NCBI GenBank assembly: GCA_964586765.1
Contig: CAZPHN010000002.1
Location: forward strand, 90,468-154,467
Source: UBA3263 sp964586765
GTDB lineage: Bacteria; Bacteroidota; Bacteroidia; Bacteroidales; Muribaculaceae
Direction of reading: 5' to 3'
DNA: 64,000 nucleotides
Of this stretch, positions 8,233 to 17,020 are shown one piece after another (positions within the stretch are counted from its first letter, which is position 1; each line of letters starts with the position of its first letter). The position numbers were made by a program, and so were the translations under genes. The notes beneath the pieces were generated by a model, which saw only the letters and a program-made list of their open reading frames with translations, was not told the origin of the DNA and made no database searches.

Positions 8233-9393
8233 TTAGTCGGCTTCGTTGAGGATGCAGATGGCTACGCGGTTCCAGCTGTCTTCCTTGAACATGTGTCCGA
8301 TGCCTTCGCCTTCGGCTTTGATTCGGTCAGCCTTGATGCCGTACTTCTGGACGAGCATGTCCTTCACTGAGTTGGCGCGCTTGGCAGCGAGTTTGAGGTT
8401 GAAGTCGAGGTTACCGTCCTGTGATGCATAACCCTTGATGACTACGGTAGACTCGGGATTGTGTTTCATGTAGTCGGCAATCATCTCTACGTTAGGCTTC
8501 TGGTCAGCGGCGATGGTCGAAGAACCGATGCGGTAGTATACGTAGCGGACGCTTTCGAGGGTATTGTTGGTTTCAACGACGGTGTTGGTCACTACGGGAA
8601 CGGGGCGATTTACACATTCGTCGAGCTGAGCGGCAAGTACACCGTTTGCGGCGAGGACGTCGGCATTAGCTGCGGCGAGAGCTGCATTTTCAGCGCGGAG
8701 GGCGTTAATCTGGTCGTTGTAGGGGGTAAGGTCGGTAGGCTCAACGAAGGTGAAGCTGTGGGTTCCGTTGGAGTTACCGAAGTGGTAGGTTACGCCGGCT
8801 TCGAGTTCAACGGCAGCATATTTGCGGTTAAGCGCGGTTGACTTTGAGAGGTCCCATACGACGGCAGGTTTGATGCCGATGGTCCATGCGCGTTCTGAAC
8901 CGAGGTTAAAGTTGAAATTGATACCGGTTTTTGCGCCAAAGTCGTTGTAATCCTTGCCCTGAGCGGCAGGTTTGAATCCATGAATCCAGCCGAGACCGCC
9001 TACGGCTTCAACTTCGAATACGCGGGGTTGACCGGCATAGCCTGCAAAGAGGTTATTGAGGTTGACGGCACCGAAACCGCCTACGTAGATATTATCGACA
9101 ACGTTGTGCATTGAGGGTGCATGGTTGAAAGTGGAGGTATTGAACGCTGCCTGACCTTCAACGCCGAATGCCAAGGTGGGGGTAATCTGTTTGCGCACTT
9201 CGAGACCGGCGATGCCGCGCATGTTCTGTCCGAAGGTGTAGCCCTGATTGTTAAGAGCCGGGGAAACTACGCCGCCTTTGAGCGTGATTGAGTAATTGTC
9301 GAAAGGTTTGCTGGGAGTCAGAGGAGCAAACTCTGCATTTGCTGCGCCGGCACAAGCGAGGGCGGCTGCAGAAGCGAGGATAAATTTTTTCAT
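8233..9393 (-). CDS. OmpA-family outer-membrane protein
   Basis: A 386-aa protein with a signal peptide cut after AGAANA. Residues ~25-215 form a beta-barrel-like porin domain rich in alternating aromatic residues. A coiled, Ala/Asn-rich linker follows (~220-260, NALRAENAALAAANADVLAA). The C-terminal peptidoglycan-binding OmpA domain (~275-385) includes VVIKGYASQDG and the helix NLKLAAKRANSVKDML. It should tie the outer membrane to peptidoglycan. It has its own terminator at 8171-8198. I see no TAnnTTTG box in the ~100 nt between it and the recombinase gene, so its promoter is unclear. Confidence 0.9.
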   Translation of the reverse strand: MKKFILASAAALACAGAANAEFAPLTPSKPFDNYSITLKGGVVSPALNNQGYTFGQNMRGIAGLEVRKQITPTLAFGVEGQAAFNTSTFNHAPSMHNVVDNIYVGGFGAVNLNNLFAGYAGQPRVFEVEAVGGLGWIHGFKPAAQGKDYNDFGAKTGINFNFNLGSERAWTIGIKPAVVWDLSKSTALNRKYAAVELEAGVTYHFGNSNGTHSFTFVEPTDLTPYNDQINALRAENAALAAANADVLAANGVLAAQLDECVNRPVPVVTNTVVETNNTLESVRYVYYRIGSSTIAADQKPNVEMIADYMKHNPESTVVIKGYASQDGNLDFNLKLAAKRANSVKDMLVQKYGIKADRIKAEGEGIGHMFKEDSWNRVAICILNEAD

Positions 9394-9498
9394 GTTTGTT
9401 GGAGTAGGTTAGTTAATAGTTGAAATTTTGATTTGTGTATTTTTGAAACGTGTCAGCGGTCATTTTTGTTCACTAACCTTACTAAATTCTTTCGGAAA

Positions 9499-10419
9499 TT
9501 ATGTTCCGGAGGTGTGTTTTCTTGCCCGCGGATGGTGGAGCAGAAGCTCTTCACGCAGGCGGTGTTTGTCCATATGTATATATATCTGTGTGGTTGAAAT
9601 ATCTTCGTGACCCAGCATTTCCTGAATGGCGCGCAGGTTTGCTCCTCCTTCAAGCAGATGGGACGCGAAGGAGTGGCGCAGGGTGTGGGGCGAGACGTCG
9701 CGTGTAATTCCGGCGCGCGCCGCCAGATTTTTTACAATGTCGAATACTCGGATGCGGGTTATGCGTCTGCCGGTACGCGGGGCAAGAAATACCGAGTTTT
9801 CCTCGCCGGGGGCAATTTTGCCTGTGGCGCGCTCGTCGAGCCAGTCGACCAGTGCGTCTGCCGTTATTTCGCCTAAAGGTACCAGACGCTGCTTGCGCCC
9901 CTTGCCGGTTACGGTCAGGTAGCCGTCGGCAAGAAACAGCGCGTCAATCCTCAGGTTTATCAGTTCGCTGACACGCAGCCCGCAGCCATATATGGTCTCG
10001 ATAAGCGCACGGTCGCGCACAGCCTCGCGCGCCGAGGGGTCAATCGAGGCAATCATCGCGTCGATTTCCTCAACGGCAAGTACCTCGGGCAGATGCATTC
10101 CGCTGCGCGGAAGCTCGAGAAGCAGCGCGGGGTTAGAGGATATGCGCCCTTCGAGCTGAAGGAAACGGAAAAAGGAGCGAATGCCGCTTACGGCTCGCGC
10201 CATGGAGCGGGGTGACAGTCCGCAGTCCATCAAGGATGCCATAAACGACTGCAGACACTCCGGCGTTACATCTGCCGGGGCGATACCTTCCGTTTCGAGA
10301 AATGAACAGAGCCGGCGCGCGTCTGTCCCGTAGGCAAGGCGCGAATTCTCACCTGCGCCGCGCTCAAGGAGCAGATAGGCATCGTAGGCTTCAAGGAGTT
10401 TCTTGTAGTTGGTCTGCAT
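9499..10419 (-). CDS. xerD: Tyrosine recombinase XerD-type
   Basis: Site-specific recombinase of the XerC/XerD family, expected to act at dif to resolve chromosome dimers. It has an N-terminal SAM-like core-binding domain (~1-95) and a catalytic domain with the Arg of GCGLRVSELINL, the Lys of TGKGRKQR, HxxR in SPHTLRHSF, the His of LGHEDIS and the nucleophile Tyr of TTQIYIHM. The open frame extends to 10500, but a TAACTTTG promoter box lies at 10449-10456, downstream of that first ATG. I therefore place the start at the ATG of MQTNYKKL, giving 306 aa, the usual family length. XerD rather than XerC is a judgement from overall similarity. Nothing suggests a mobile integrase. Confidence 0.88.
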   Translation of the reverse strand: MQTNYKKLLEAYDAYLLLERGAGENSRLAYGTDARRLCSFLETEGIAPADVTPECLQSFMASLMDCGLSPRSMARAVSGIRSFFRFLQLEGRISSNPALLLELPRSGMHLPEVLAVEEIDAMIASIDPSAREAVRDRALIETIYGCGLRVSELINLRIDALFLADGYLTVTGKGRKQRLVPLGEITADALVDWLDERATGKIAPGEENSVFLAPRTGRRITRIRVFDIVKNLAARAGITRDVSPHTLRHSFASHLLEGGANLRAIQEMLGHEDISTTQIYIHMDKHRLREELLLHHPRARKHTSGT

Positions 10420-10448
10420 AACGTAATGAACCATAGACTTAGCGAGGA

Positions 10449-10456
10449 CAAAGTTA
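10449..10456 (-). promoter_or_regulatory. -7 promoter box deciding the xerD start
   Basis: TAACTTTG on the minus strand. Transcription from about 10444 leaves a 25-nt leader to the ATG at 10417-10419 and excludes the upstream in-frame ATG at 10498-10500. Confidence 0.55.
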
Positions 10457-10560
10457 CAATTTATCTGACATGTATCCAAAGAAATGAGTCCAAATGACAC
10501 AATTGTGTGACATTAACATTATTTAACTTTTGCCATTTATGCTGAATATCCGCAAATTGC

Positions 10561-10568
10561 TAAATTTG
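10561..10568 (+). promoter_or_regulatory. -7 promoter box for the 10.6-18.6 kb gene run
   Basis: TAAATTTG, 47 nt before the response-regulator start. It is the only clear TAnnTTTG box I see ahead of the tightly packed eight-gene run, so it may drive all of it. Confidence 0.55.
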
Positions 10569-10614
10569 CGTACATTTTGTAGACCGAAACTATAACAATT
10601 CACCTATTAATTAG

Positions 10615-11319
10615 ATGCGAGTAAGAATTTTAGTTATTGACGACGAGGAGTCAATCTGCGAAATACTGAAATACAACCTCGAAAAAGAAGGTTATGAAGT
10701 CAATACCGCCTATTCAGCAGAGGAGGCTTTGACCATGGACCTTCCGTCCTATCAGCTTTTCATTGTAGATATAATGATGGACAAACTGAGCGGATTTGAT
10801 TTCGCCGGTAAGCTGAAAAACAATGAAGAACTTGAAAACAAGCCCATTATATTCTGTACGGCATTGGCAGACGAGGATGATACCGTCATGGGTCTGAATC
10901 TCGGAGCCGATGATTATATCACCAAGCCGTTTTCTATTCCTGAGGTTCTTGCGCGCGTGCGTTCGGTGCTTCGTCGCAGTAATATTCAGGACCATCTTCA
11001 GGCTAACCGCTCGAAGGCAAAATATGAGGCAGACATTGTCTTTCAGGGTCTGCGCCTGAACCGTAACGAGAAAGTATGTTACATCGACGGTCAGGTAACC
11101 CCGCTGAGCCGCACGGAGTTTGACCTGCTTCTCTTCTTCCTTGAACACCGTAACCGCGTGTACTCTCGCGAGGAAATTATCCGCAACGTCTGGACAAACG
11201 TGGTAAGCAACCGCACGGTTGACACCAGCCTTACCCGCCTGCGAACCAAACTCGGCGCATATGGCAAACATATTGAAACGAGAGTTGGGTTCGGTTATGG
11301 ATTTAAAGAAAACGTTTAG
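10615..11319 (+). CDS. OmpR-family response regulator
   Basis: A 234-aa two-component regulator. The receiver domain (~1-120) has the acidic pair in VIDDEES, the phosphoacceptor Asp in FIVDIMMD, a conserved Thr/Ser in FCTALADEDD and the Lys of DYITKPFS. The C-terminal winged helix (~135-232) carries LSRTEFDLLLFFLEHRNRVYS, read here as two parts (LSRTEFDLL and HRNRVYSREEII), then VDTSLTRLRTKL, the DNA-recognition helix region. The kinase gene begins inside its last codons (23-nt overlap), so the two are coupled. The target genes and the signal are unknown. RprY-like in kind, but I cannot claim orthology. Confidence 0.92.
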   Translation: MRVRILVIDDEESICEILKYNLEKEGYEVNTAYSAEEALTMDLPSYQLFIVDIMMDKLSGFDFAGKLKNNEELENKPIIFCTALADEDDTVMGLNLGADDYITKPFSIPEVLARVRSVLRRSNIQDHLQANRSKAKYEADIVFQGLRLNRNEKVCYIDGQVTPLSRTEFDLLLFFLEHRNRVYSREEIIRNVWTNVVSNRTVDTSLTRLRTKLGAYGKHIETRVGFGYGFKENV

Positions 11320-12817
11320 TCTTCAATGGCGGTTGTTTTTACCGCTTACAGCCCTGTTATGGCTGATTATTGGCTGTCTCGTGGTCTACATGGTCCGCCA
11401 CGAGAAGGAGGTCAAGCGCGATAACATAGAGCTTCAGCTGAAGAACGTCAGCACTACCCTTGTAAAGGCGTATGAGGACGGTCAGGATTTACAGCATGTT
11501 ATAGAGTTCATTGACATATATAACGATAACACTATTCTGGACGCCTTGCGCGTCACTGTCTACGACCAGTACGATACCCCGATAGCGTCGACTCCGGTGC
11601 CGGTGTTGATCGAGGATGACAGGCATAACGTCATTCCCGAGATTAGGGAAATTCGCGATGCGGATGAAATTGATGAGGTAACATCGATTCGTCCCTCGGT
11701 GGCTGACCGGGAGCGACTGATGATTAACGCCATGGAGAGTAATGACGGAGCCATTCAGGTGCTTTCCGCTACTCCTTATAATAATGTGATTACACATGCG
11801 CTGTCGTATGACACCATGGTATGGGCCATTGTGATTGTACTCACCGTGGTGGTGACCGGCGTAGCGTTTTATCTCTGTTCGCTCGTCAGCCGCAACGTCT
11901 ATACTCTGCGTGACTTTGCTACCAAGGCGTCGGAGGGTAGAATTCCGGATATCGAGCATATGACCTTCGGTCACGACGAGCTGGGCGAAGTCAGCCGTCA
12001 GATAGTGCGTATCTACTTGGCTAAGGATAAGGCTCTCATTCGCAGCCAGCACGAACATGAAGTGGCAATGCGCGCCGTCAGCGAGCGCGAGCGCGTAAAG
12101 CGTCAGATGAGCAATAACATAAACCATGAGCTCAAGACCCCCGTCGGAATTATTAAAGGCTACTTGGACACCATCAATTCAGACCCGGATATGCCGGAAG
12201 GTCTGCGTAGGTCCTTCCTTGAGAAGGCACAGGCTCATGCCGAACGCCTGACACAGCTGCTCAAGGATGTCAGCTCCATCACGCGTCTTGAAGACGGTAA
12301 CCAGCAGGTTGAACTGACGGATTTTGACTTCCACGACCTTGTTTACTCCATAGCCAATGACCTTGAGGTGAGCCATATAAACGGAGCCCTTGAGTTCAGT
12401 TATGAGGTTCCGTTTGATTGTATGATTCGCGGTAACTACACCCTTCTGACCAACGCACTGATGAATCTGGTGCGTAACTCTGCTAATTATTCCCACGGCA
12501 CACGCATTGATTTGCGACTCGTAGACCAGACGGATGATTTCTATAAATTTGAGTTCAAGGATGATGGTATAGGTGTTGCCGATGAGCATCTGCCGCGCCT
12601 TTTCGAGCGATTCTATCGCGTAGATGAAGGACGCGCGCGCAAGAGCGGCGGTACGGGTCTCGGTCTACCCATTGTCAAGAGTACCGTGGTAGCGATGGGC
12701 GGTGACATTACGGTGAGCAATGCCGACCCCCACGGACTCTGCTTCACGTTCACCATCCCCAAGGCTGGTTCCAATATAAGTTCGAATACTTCGGAAAATA
12801 CTAATACCAATAAATAA
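11297..12817 (+). CDS. Sensor histidine kinase
   Basis: A 506-aa inner-membrane kinase paired with the preceding regulator. TM1 is at ~12-34 (LPLTALLWLIIGCLVVYMV), a ~125-aa periplasmic sensor follows, TM2 is at ~165-190 (VWAIVIVLTVVVTGVAFYL), then HAMP, a HisKA domain with the phospho-His in NNINHELKTP, and HATPase_c with an N box (LMNLVRNSANYS), G1 (DDGIGV) and G2 (GTGLGLPI). The longer frame begins at 11219, but the ATG at 11297 (MDLKKTFSLQW) sits directly before the TM segment and gives a small overlap with the regulator, so I use that. The sensor region has no motif I recognise. Confidence 0.9.
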   Translation: MDLKKTFSLQWRLFLPLTALLWLIIGCLVVYMVRHEKEVKRDNIELQLKNVSTTLVKAYEDGQDLQHVIEFIDIYNDNTILDALRVTVYDQYDTPIASTPVPVLIEDDRHNVIPEIREIRDADEIDEVTSIRPSVADRERLMINAMESNDGAIQVLSATPYNNVITHALSYDTMVWAIVIVLTVVVTGVAFYLCSLVSRNVYTLRDFATKASEGRIPDIEHMTFGHDELGEVSRQIVRIYLAKDKALIRSQHEHEVAMRAVSERERVKRQMSNNINHELKTPVGIIKGYLDTINSDPDMPEGLRRSFLEKAQAHAERLTQLLKDVSSITRLEDGNQQVELTDFDFHDLVYSIANDLEVSHINGALEFSYEVPFDCMIRGNYTLLTNALMNLVRNSANYSHGTRIDLRLVDQTDDFYKFEFKDDGIGVADEHLPRLFERFYRVDEGRARKSGGTGLGLPIVKSTVVAMGGDITVSNADPHGLCFTFTIPKAGSNISSNTSENTNTNK

Positions 12818-12825
12818 GAATTACA

Positions 12826-13800
12826 ATGAATATCGCATTAGCCGTAATCGTGGTAATCCTTGCAATCGTCGTGATAAGCGCGGGTGTCAAGGTTGTACCG
12901 CAGTCCGAGACCAGAGTAGTTGAGCGTCTGGGACGTTTCCACAGTGTGCTTCCTCCCGGTCTGAATTTCCTTATTCCCTTTATTGATAAACCCAAGACAA
13001 TATATACCCGCCGGGTAGAGACCGCAGTGGGCGGACGTCATATTGTACGTAACTCTGCTACGGCAGTCATTGACCTTCGCGAACAGGTCTATGACTTCCC
13101 TTCGCAGCAGGTAATCACCCGCGATAACGTAACCACCGAAATCAACGCCCTTCTCTACTTCCAGATTGTTGACCCGAAAAAGGCGGTTTATGAAATCGAT
13201 AACCTCCCCAACGCTATCGAAAAACTGACCCAGACCTCGCTGCGTAACGTTATAGGCGAGCTTGAGCTCGACGAGACCCTGACAAGCCGCGACACCATAA
13301 ACTCAAAGTTGCAGGTAATCCTTGATGACGCCACAAACAAGTGGGGCGTAAAGGTGAACCGCGTGGAGCTTCAGGACATCACTCCGCCCGAATCGGTCCG
13401 TGTGGCGATGGAAAAGCAGATGCAGGCGGAACGTAACCGTCGCGCCGAAATCCTTAACGCCGAAGGTAAGAAACAGAGCCTTATTCTCCAGTCCGAGGGT
13501 GAGAAGGCATCGAAAATCAATGCTGCCGAGGCTGTCAAGCAGGCTGAAATTCTGCGCGCTGAAGGTGAGGCTCAGGCCATTATTCTCAACGCTCAGGCTG
13601 AGGCAGAGGCTATCCGCCGGGTTGCTGACGCGGTTGCCGCATCAAATACCGACCCCGCTACCTATATGCTCGCAATGAAATATATCGATACCCTCCGCGA
13701 AATGACCTCCGGTCAGGACAACAAGACGGTTTATATTCCTTACGAAGCATCATCTGTCCTTTCCTCAATCGGTTCTATCCAGACCCTCTTCAAGAAATAA
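12826..13800 (+). CDS. SPFH/band-7 membrane protein
   Basis: A 324-aa stomatin/QmcA-like protein. It has an N-terminal membrane segment (ALAVIVVILAIVVISAGVKV), then the band-7 domain (QSETRVVERLGRFHSVLPPG at its start) and a long charged Ala/Glu coiled coil at ~210-275 (AEAVKQAEILRAEGEAQA) typical of oligomerising SPFH proteins. It is followed 21 nt later by an NfeD-like gene, the classical partner. The pair is thought to organise membrane microdomains and protein quality control. It starts 8 nt after the kinase gene, so it lies in the same transcription unit. Confidence 0.9.
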   Translation: MNIALAVIVVILAIVVISAGVKVVPQSETRVVERLGRFHSVLPPGLNFLIPFIDKPKTIYTRRVETAVGGRHIVRNSATAVIDLREQVYDFPSQQVITRDNVTTEINALLYFQIVDPKKAVYEIDNLPNAIEKLTQTSLRNVIGELELDETLTSRDTINSKLQVILDDATNKWGVKVNRVELQDITPPESVRVAMEKQMQAERNRRAEILNAEGKKQSLILQSEGEKASKINAAEAVKQAEILRAEGEAQAIILNAQAEAEAIRRVADAVAASNTDPATYMLAMKYIDTLREMTSGQDNKTVYIPYEASSVLSSIGSIQTLFKK

Positions 13801-13821
13801 CAAAAGGAGACCTATCAGACC

Positions 13822-14271
13822 ATGTCAGTTTGGATTATTTGGATATCTGTTGCGGCTTTGCTGCTGATAATCGAGGTGTTTACTCAGATGTTCTGGACGC
13901 TTTGTCTGGCAATAGGCTGTATAGGCGCGCTTGTGGGTAATCTGCTTGGCGTGGGTACGGCTTGGGAACTTATTATTCTGTCTGTAGTGTCATTTGCCGC
14001 CTATGCTTTGCTCGCTCCGGTATTCGAGCGTTGGCATCAGCGTCAGCTGGCAAAGTCGGGACGCACGGACCGTACCGGCATGGATGCCCTTCTGGGTCGT
14101 AAGGCTATTGTAACGTCTGAAATCAAACCCGGGGAGATGGGGCGCGCACGCATTGACGGTGACTCATGGCAGGTTGTCGCACCCCATGCCGCCGAAACCA
14201 TCCGCAAGGGTGCGGAAGTGGTCGTCGAGGGTTATGATTCGATAATCCTGACAGTCGCTCCTCGCGTATGA
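13822..14271 (+). CDS. NfeD-like membrane protein
   Basis: A 149-aa short NfeD protein. Two or three hydrophobic segments in residues 1-75 (IWISVAALLLIIEVF, LAIGCIGALVGNLLGVG, SVVSFAAYALLAPVF) are followed by a cytosolic OB-fold domain at ~90-149 (LLGRKAIVTSEI, ARIDGDSWQVVA, VVVEGYDSIILTV). The OB domain is expected to act with the SPFH protein encoded just upstream. Its stop overlaps the mutL start by 4 nt. Confidence 0.88.
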   Translation: MSVWIIWISVAALLLIIEVFTQMFWTLCLAIGCIGALVGNLLGVGTAWELIILSVVSFAAYALLAPVFERWHQRQLAKSGRTDRTGMDALLGRKAIVTSEIKPGEMGRARIDGDSWQVVAPHAAETIRKGAEVVVEGYDSIILTVAPRV

Positions 14272-16097
14272 GCGATGTCATTAAGCTGCTCCCGGACTCC
14301 GTCGCCAATCAGATTGCTGCGGGCGAGGTAATCCAGCGTCCCGCCTCGGTGGTGAAGGAGCTGGTCGAGAATGCCGTTGATGCCGGTGCTACGGAAATCA
14401 GTGTCATAATAAAGGATGCGGGACGCACGCTTATTCAGGTCGTCGACAATGGCTGCGGAATGTCAGCCACCGATGCCCGTCTCGCCTTTGAGCGTCATTC
14501 CACTTCGAAAATACGTAAAGCCGATGACCTTTTCTCGCTCCATACAATGGGGTTTCGCGGTGAGGCATTGGCGTCGATATGTGCGGTAAGTCAGGTAGAC
14601 TTGCGCACCATGCGCCGCGGCGATAACTGCGGCACCCGTATTATCATAAACGGGTCGAAGGTTGAAAGCCAGCAGCCGGAAGCATGCGTTCCCGGCTCGA
14701 ACCTTATGGTCCGCAACCTGTTCTTTAATGTACCCGCCCGGCGCAAGTTTCTCAAAAAGGACTCGGTTGAGATGTCTAATATCATCCACGAGTTCGAGCG
14801 TCTCGCATTGGTCAATCCCTCGGTCGAGCTGACGCTGGTCCATAATGACATAACGCTCCATAAACTGCCGCCGGCACCCATGCGCAAGCGTATTGTCGAC
14901 CTTTTCGGCAAAAGCCTTGACGCCCAGCTGATACCAGTGGAGACGGATACGGATATGGTACGTCTGAGCGGCTTCATTGTGCGTCCGGAACATTGCCGGA
15001 AACGTGGTGCGCTGCAATATCTGTTTGTCAATGGCAGAAATATGCGCCATCCGTACTTTCATAAGGCGATAATGCAGTGTTACGAGACGCTGATACCCGC
15101 CGATGAGCAGCCCAACTACTTCATTGACTTCAATGTCGACCCTCAGACCATTGATGTAAATATCCATCCTACTAAAAACGAAATCAAGTTCGAGCAGGAG
15201 CAGAGCATCCGCCAGATTCTCTATGCTGCCGTCAAGGAGACCATAGGTCGTTACAATGCCGCTCCGCAGATTGATTTTGCATCGCTGACGGAGGAACAGC
15301 CGGATATTCCCGCCCCCGGATTTTCGACTCCCGGCGGGCAGTATGCGCGCCCCGTCGCACCCCCGGCAGGCAGCGGCGGTTACAATCCTTTTTCCCGCTC
15401 GGTCTCATCGGTCAAGAACTGGGAGGAACTTTACAGAAATTTTGAGGCAGACCGCGCTCAGGCTCTTGAACGAGTCGAACACTCCATTCCGTCGACCATC
15501 AACGGTCTTGACGAGTCTGTTTCGGAGCCTGATGCCGATTGTCGGACGCTTCACGTCGGTAACCGCTATGTCGCGCTTTCCGATTCACGCGGACTGCGCA
15601 TCGTTGACCTCCGGCGTGCCCATCAGACCGTGCTTTTCAATCGTTTTATGGGAGCGTCAGGCTCCGTGGCGTCAGGTCAGCGGCTGCTTTTCCCTGAAAC
15701 CGTCCATTTTGAGCCTTCGGAAACACCCCTGATGGATGAACTCGAGCCTAAACTTGCGGCTATGGGTTTCGATTTGGCTCCGCTTGGCGGAGGCGATTGG
15801 GCGATAAATGCCGTCCCTGCGGGTACCGACTCCCATAATCCTGCGGAAATGCTTACAGAGGTGGTCCGCACCGTTGCCGCCGATTCGCGCACCGATACGG
15901 CGTCGCCGCTTGCCGAGCGTGCCGCCGTCGCGATGGCGGTGGCTGCCTCGTTCCGTCCTGACCGCCGTATGAACGATGCCGAGGTGCAGGCATTGCTTGC
16001 CGACCTTATGTCGTTACAGCTTCCCGGTTTCTCGCCCACGGGCAAGCCGGTGTTCACTGTAATTTCCGAAACCGATTTAGCAAAATTTCTGTCATGA
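14268..16097 (+). CDS. mutL: DNA mismatch repair protein MutL
   Basis: A 609-aa mismatch-repair ATPase that links MutS to downstream factors. The GHKL ATPase domain holds ELVENAVDAGA, DNGCGM and FERHSTSKI, and the conserved MutL signature GFRGEAL is present. A transducer domain follows (NGRNMRHPYF, INVHPTKNEIKF read as DVNIHPTKNEIKF). After a linker at ~345-420 comes the C-terminal dimerisation domain. Where endonuclease-type MutL proteins carry DQHA-x2-E-x4-E, this one reads VDLRRAHQTVLFNRF, so the metal-binding core appears replaced. It lies inside the eight-gene run and is joined to both neighbours by 4-nt overlaps. Confidence 0.95.
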   Translation: MSDVIKLLPDSVANQIAAGEVIQRPASVVKELVENAVDAGATEISVIIKDAGRTLIQVVDNGCGMSATDARLAFERHSTSKIRKADDLFSLHTMGFRGEALASICAVSQVDLRTMRRGDNCGTRIIINGSKVESQQPEACVPGSNLMVRNLFFNVPARRKFLKKDSVEMSNIIHEFERLALVNPSVELTLVHNDITLHKLPPAPMRKRIVDLFGKSLDAQLIPVETDTDMVRLSGFIVRPEHCRKRGALQYLFVNGRNMRHPYFHKAIMQCYETLIPADEQPNYFIDFNVDPQTIDVNIHPTKNEIKFEQEQSIRQILYAAVKETIGRYNAAPQIDFASLTEEQPDIPAPGFSTPGGQYARPVAPPAGSGGYNPFSRSVSSVKNWEELYRNFEADRAQALERVEHSIPSTINGLDESVSEPDADCRTLHVGNRYVALSDSRGLRIVDLRRAHQTVLFNRFMGASGSVASGQRLLFPETVHFEPSETPLMDELEPKLAAMGFDLAPLGGGDWAINAVPAGTDSHNPAEMLTEVVRTVAADSRTDTASPLAERAAVAMAVAASFRPDRRMNDAEVQALLADLMSLQLPGFSPTGKPVFTVISETDLAKFLS

Positions 16098-17020
16098 AGA
16101 AAGCTCTCCTGATAGTCAACCCCAAGAGCGGCACATCTGCCGCCTCGAAGGACTCCATAATTGAACTGGCGCAGCGGATTTTGCCTCAGGCAGGACTCGA
16201 AGTGGAGGTTTCGCGCACTGAGCGACGCGGTCACGCCTCTGAACTTGCCGCCGCGGCTTCGGCTGCCGGAATTCCCGTGGTTATTGCTGCCGGAGGTGAC
16301 GGAACCGTTAATGAGACCGCCCGCGCCCTCTGTTATACCGACACCGCCATGGGCATCATTCCCTGCGGTTCGGGCAACGGACTTGCGCGCCACCTTAATA
16401 TCCCGATGAACCCGGAAAAGGCTATCGGGGTAGTAGCCGCCGGACGTACCGACGTCATAGACTTCTGTACCGCCAACGGCGAGCCGTTTTTCTGTACGTT
16501 CGGTATGGGGTTCGACGCGGCAGTGAGTGACCGTTTCGCCTCGCGTCCTGACCGCCGGGGACTGAAAAATTATGTCCGTGCTGCCGTTGAGGTTTTTCTA
16601 CGTTATAAATCACAGGAATATACACTCTCTACCCCTGACGGGAAGCTGACGGAGCGGGCATTCATCGTGGCGTGTTGTAATGCCTCGCAGTATGGCAACA
16701 ATGCGTTTATCGCTCCCCGCGCTTCACTTACCGACGGGCTCATGGATGTTACGGTCATTCATCGCGGTACTTGGCTGAGCCACGCCATGAGCGGTCTGCG
16801 CATCATGACCGGTTCGCTCGGCGAGTCGGGAAGCGTCAGCATGATTCGCACGGCTGACCTCCACATAAGCCGTCCCATAGCCGGACCTGCCCATCTTGAC
16901 GGCGAGGTAGCGCGTCTGGGTAAGGAAATTGACGTGAAATGCAACCATAAAGCCCTGAGGGTGTTTACTCCCGGCGAGGTTAAAGTGCGCCCGCTGCTGA
17001 CCACTCTCGGAATTAAATAA
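16094..17020 (+). CDS. Diacylglycerol/sphingosine kinase-family lipid kinase
   Basis: A 308-aa YegS/DAGK catalytic-domain protein. It shows the N-terminal VNPKSGTS motif, the nucleotide-binding glycine motif AAGGDGTVNE, PCGSGNGLARHL, and the C-terminal beta-sandwich with GLMDVTVIH and HLDGEV. It should phosphorylate a lipid alcohol (diacylglycerol, or a sphingoid base in sphingolipid-making Bacteroidales). The substrate cannot be told from sequence alone. It overlaps mutL by 4 nt and abuts the next gene exactly. Confidence 0.88.
   Translation: MKKALLIVNPKSGTSAASKDSIIELAQRILPQAGLEVEVSRTERRGHASELAAAASAAGIPVVIAAGGDGTVNETARALCYTDTAMGIIPCGSGNGLARHLNIPMNPEKAIGVVAAGRTDVIDFCTANGEPFFCTFGMGFDAAVSDRFASRPDRRGLKNYVRAAVEVFLRYKSQEYTLSTPDGKLTERAFIVACCNASQYGNNAFIAPRASLTDGLMDVTVIHRGTWLSHAMSGLRIMTGSLGESGSVSMIRTADLHISRPIAGPAHLDGEVARLGKEIDVKCNHKALRVFTPGEVKVRPLLTTLGIK

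Noticed and set aside
9499..10419. XerD-type recombinase as integrase of a mobile element or invertible promoter
   Set aside because: Length and motifs fit chromosomal XerD; there is no tRNA, att repeat or inverted promoter pair next to it.
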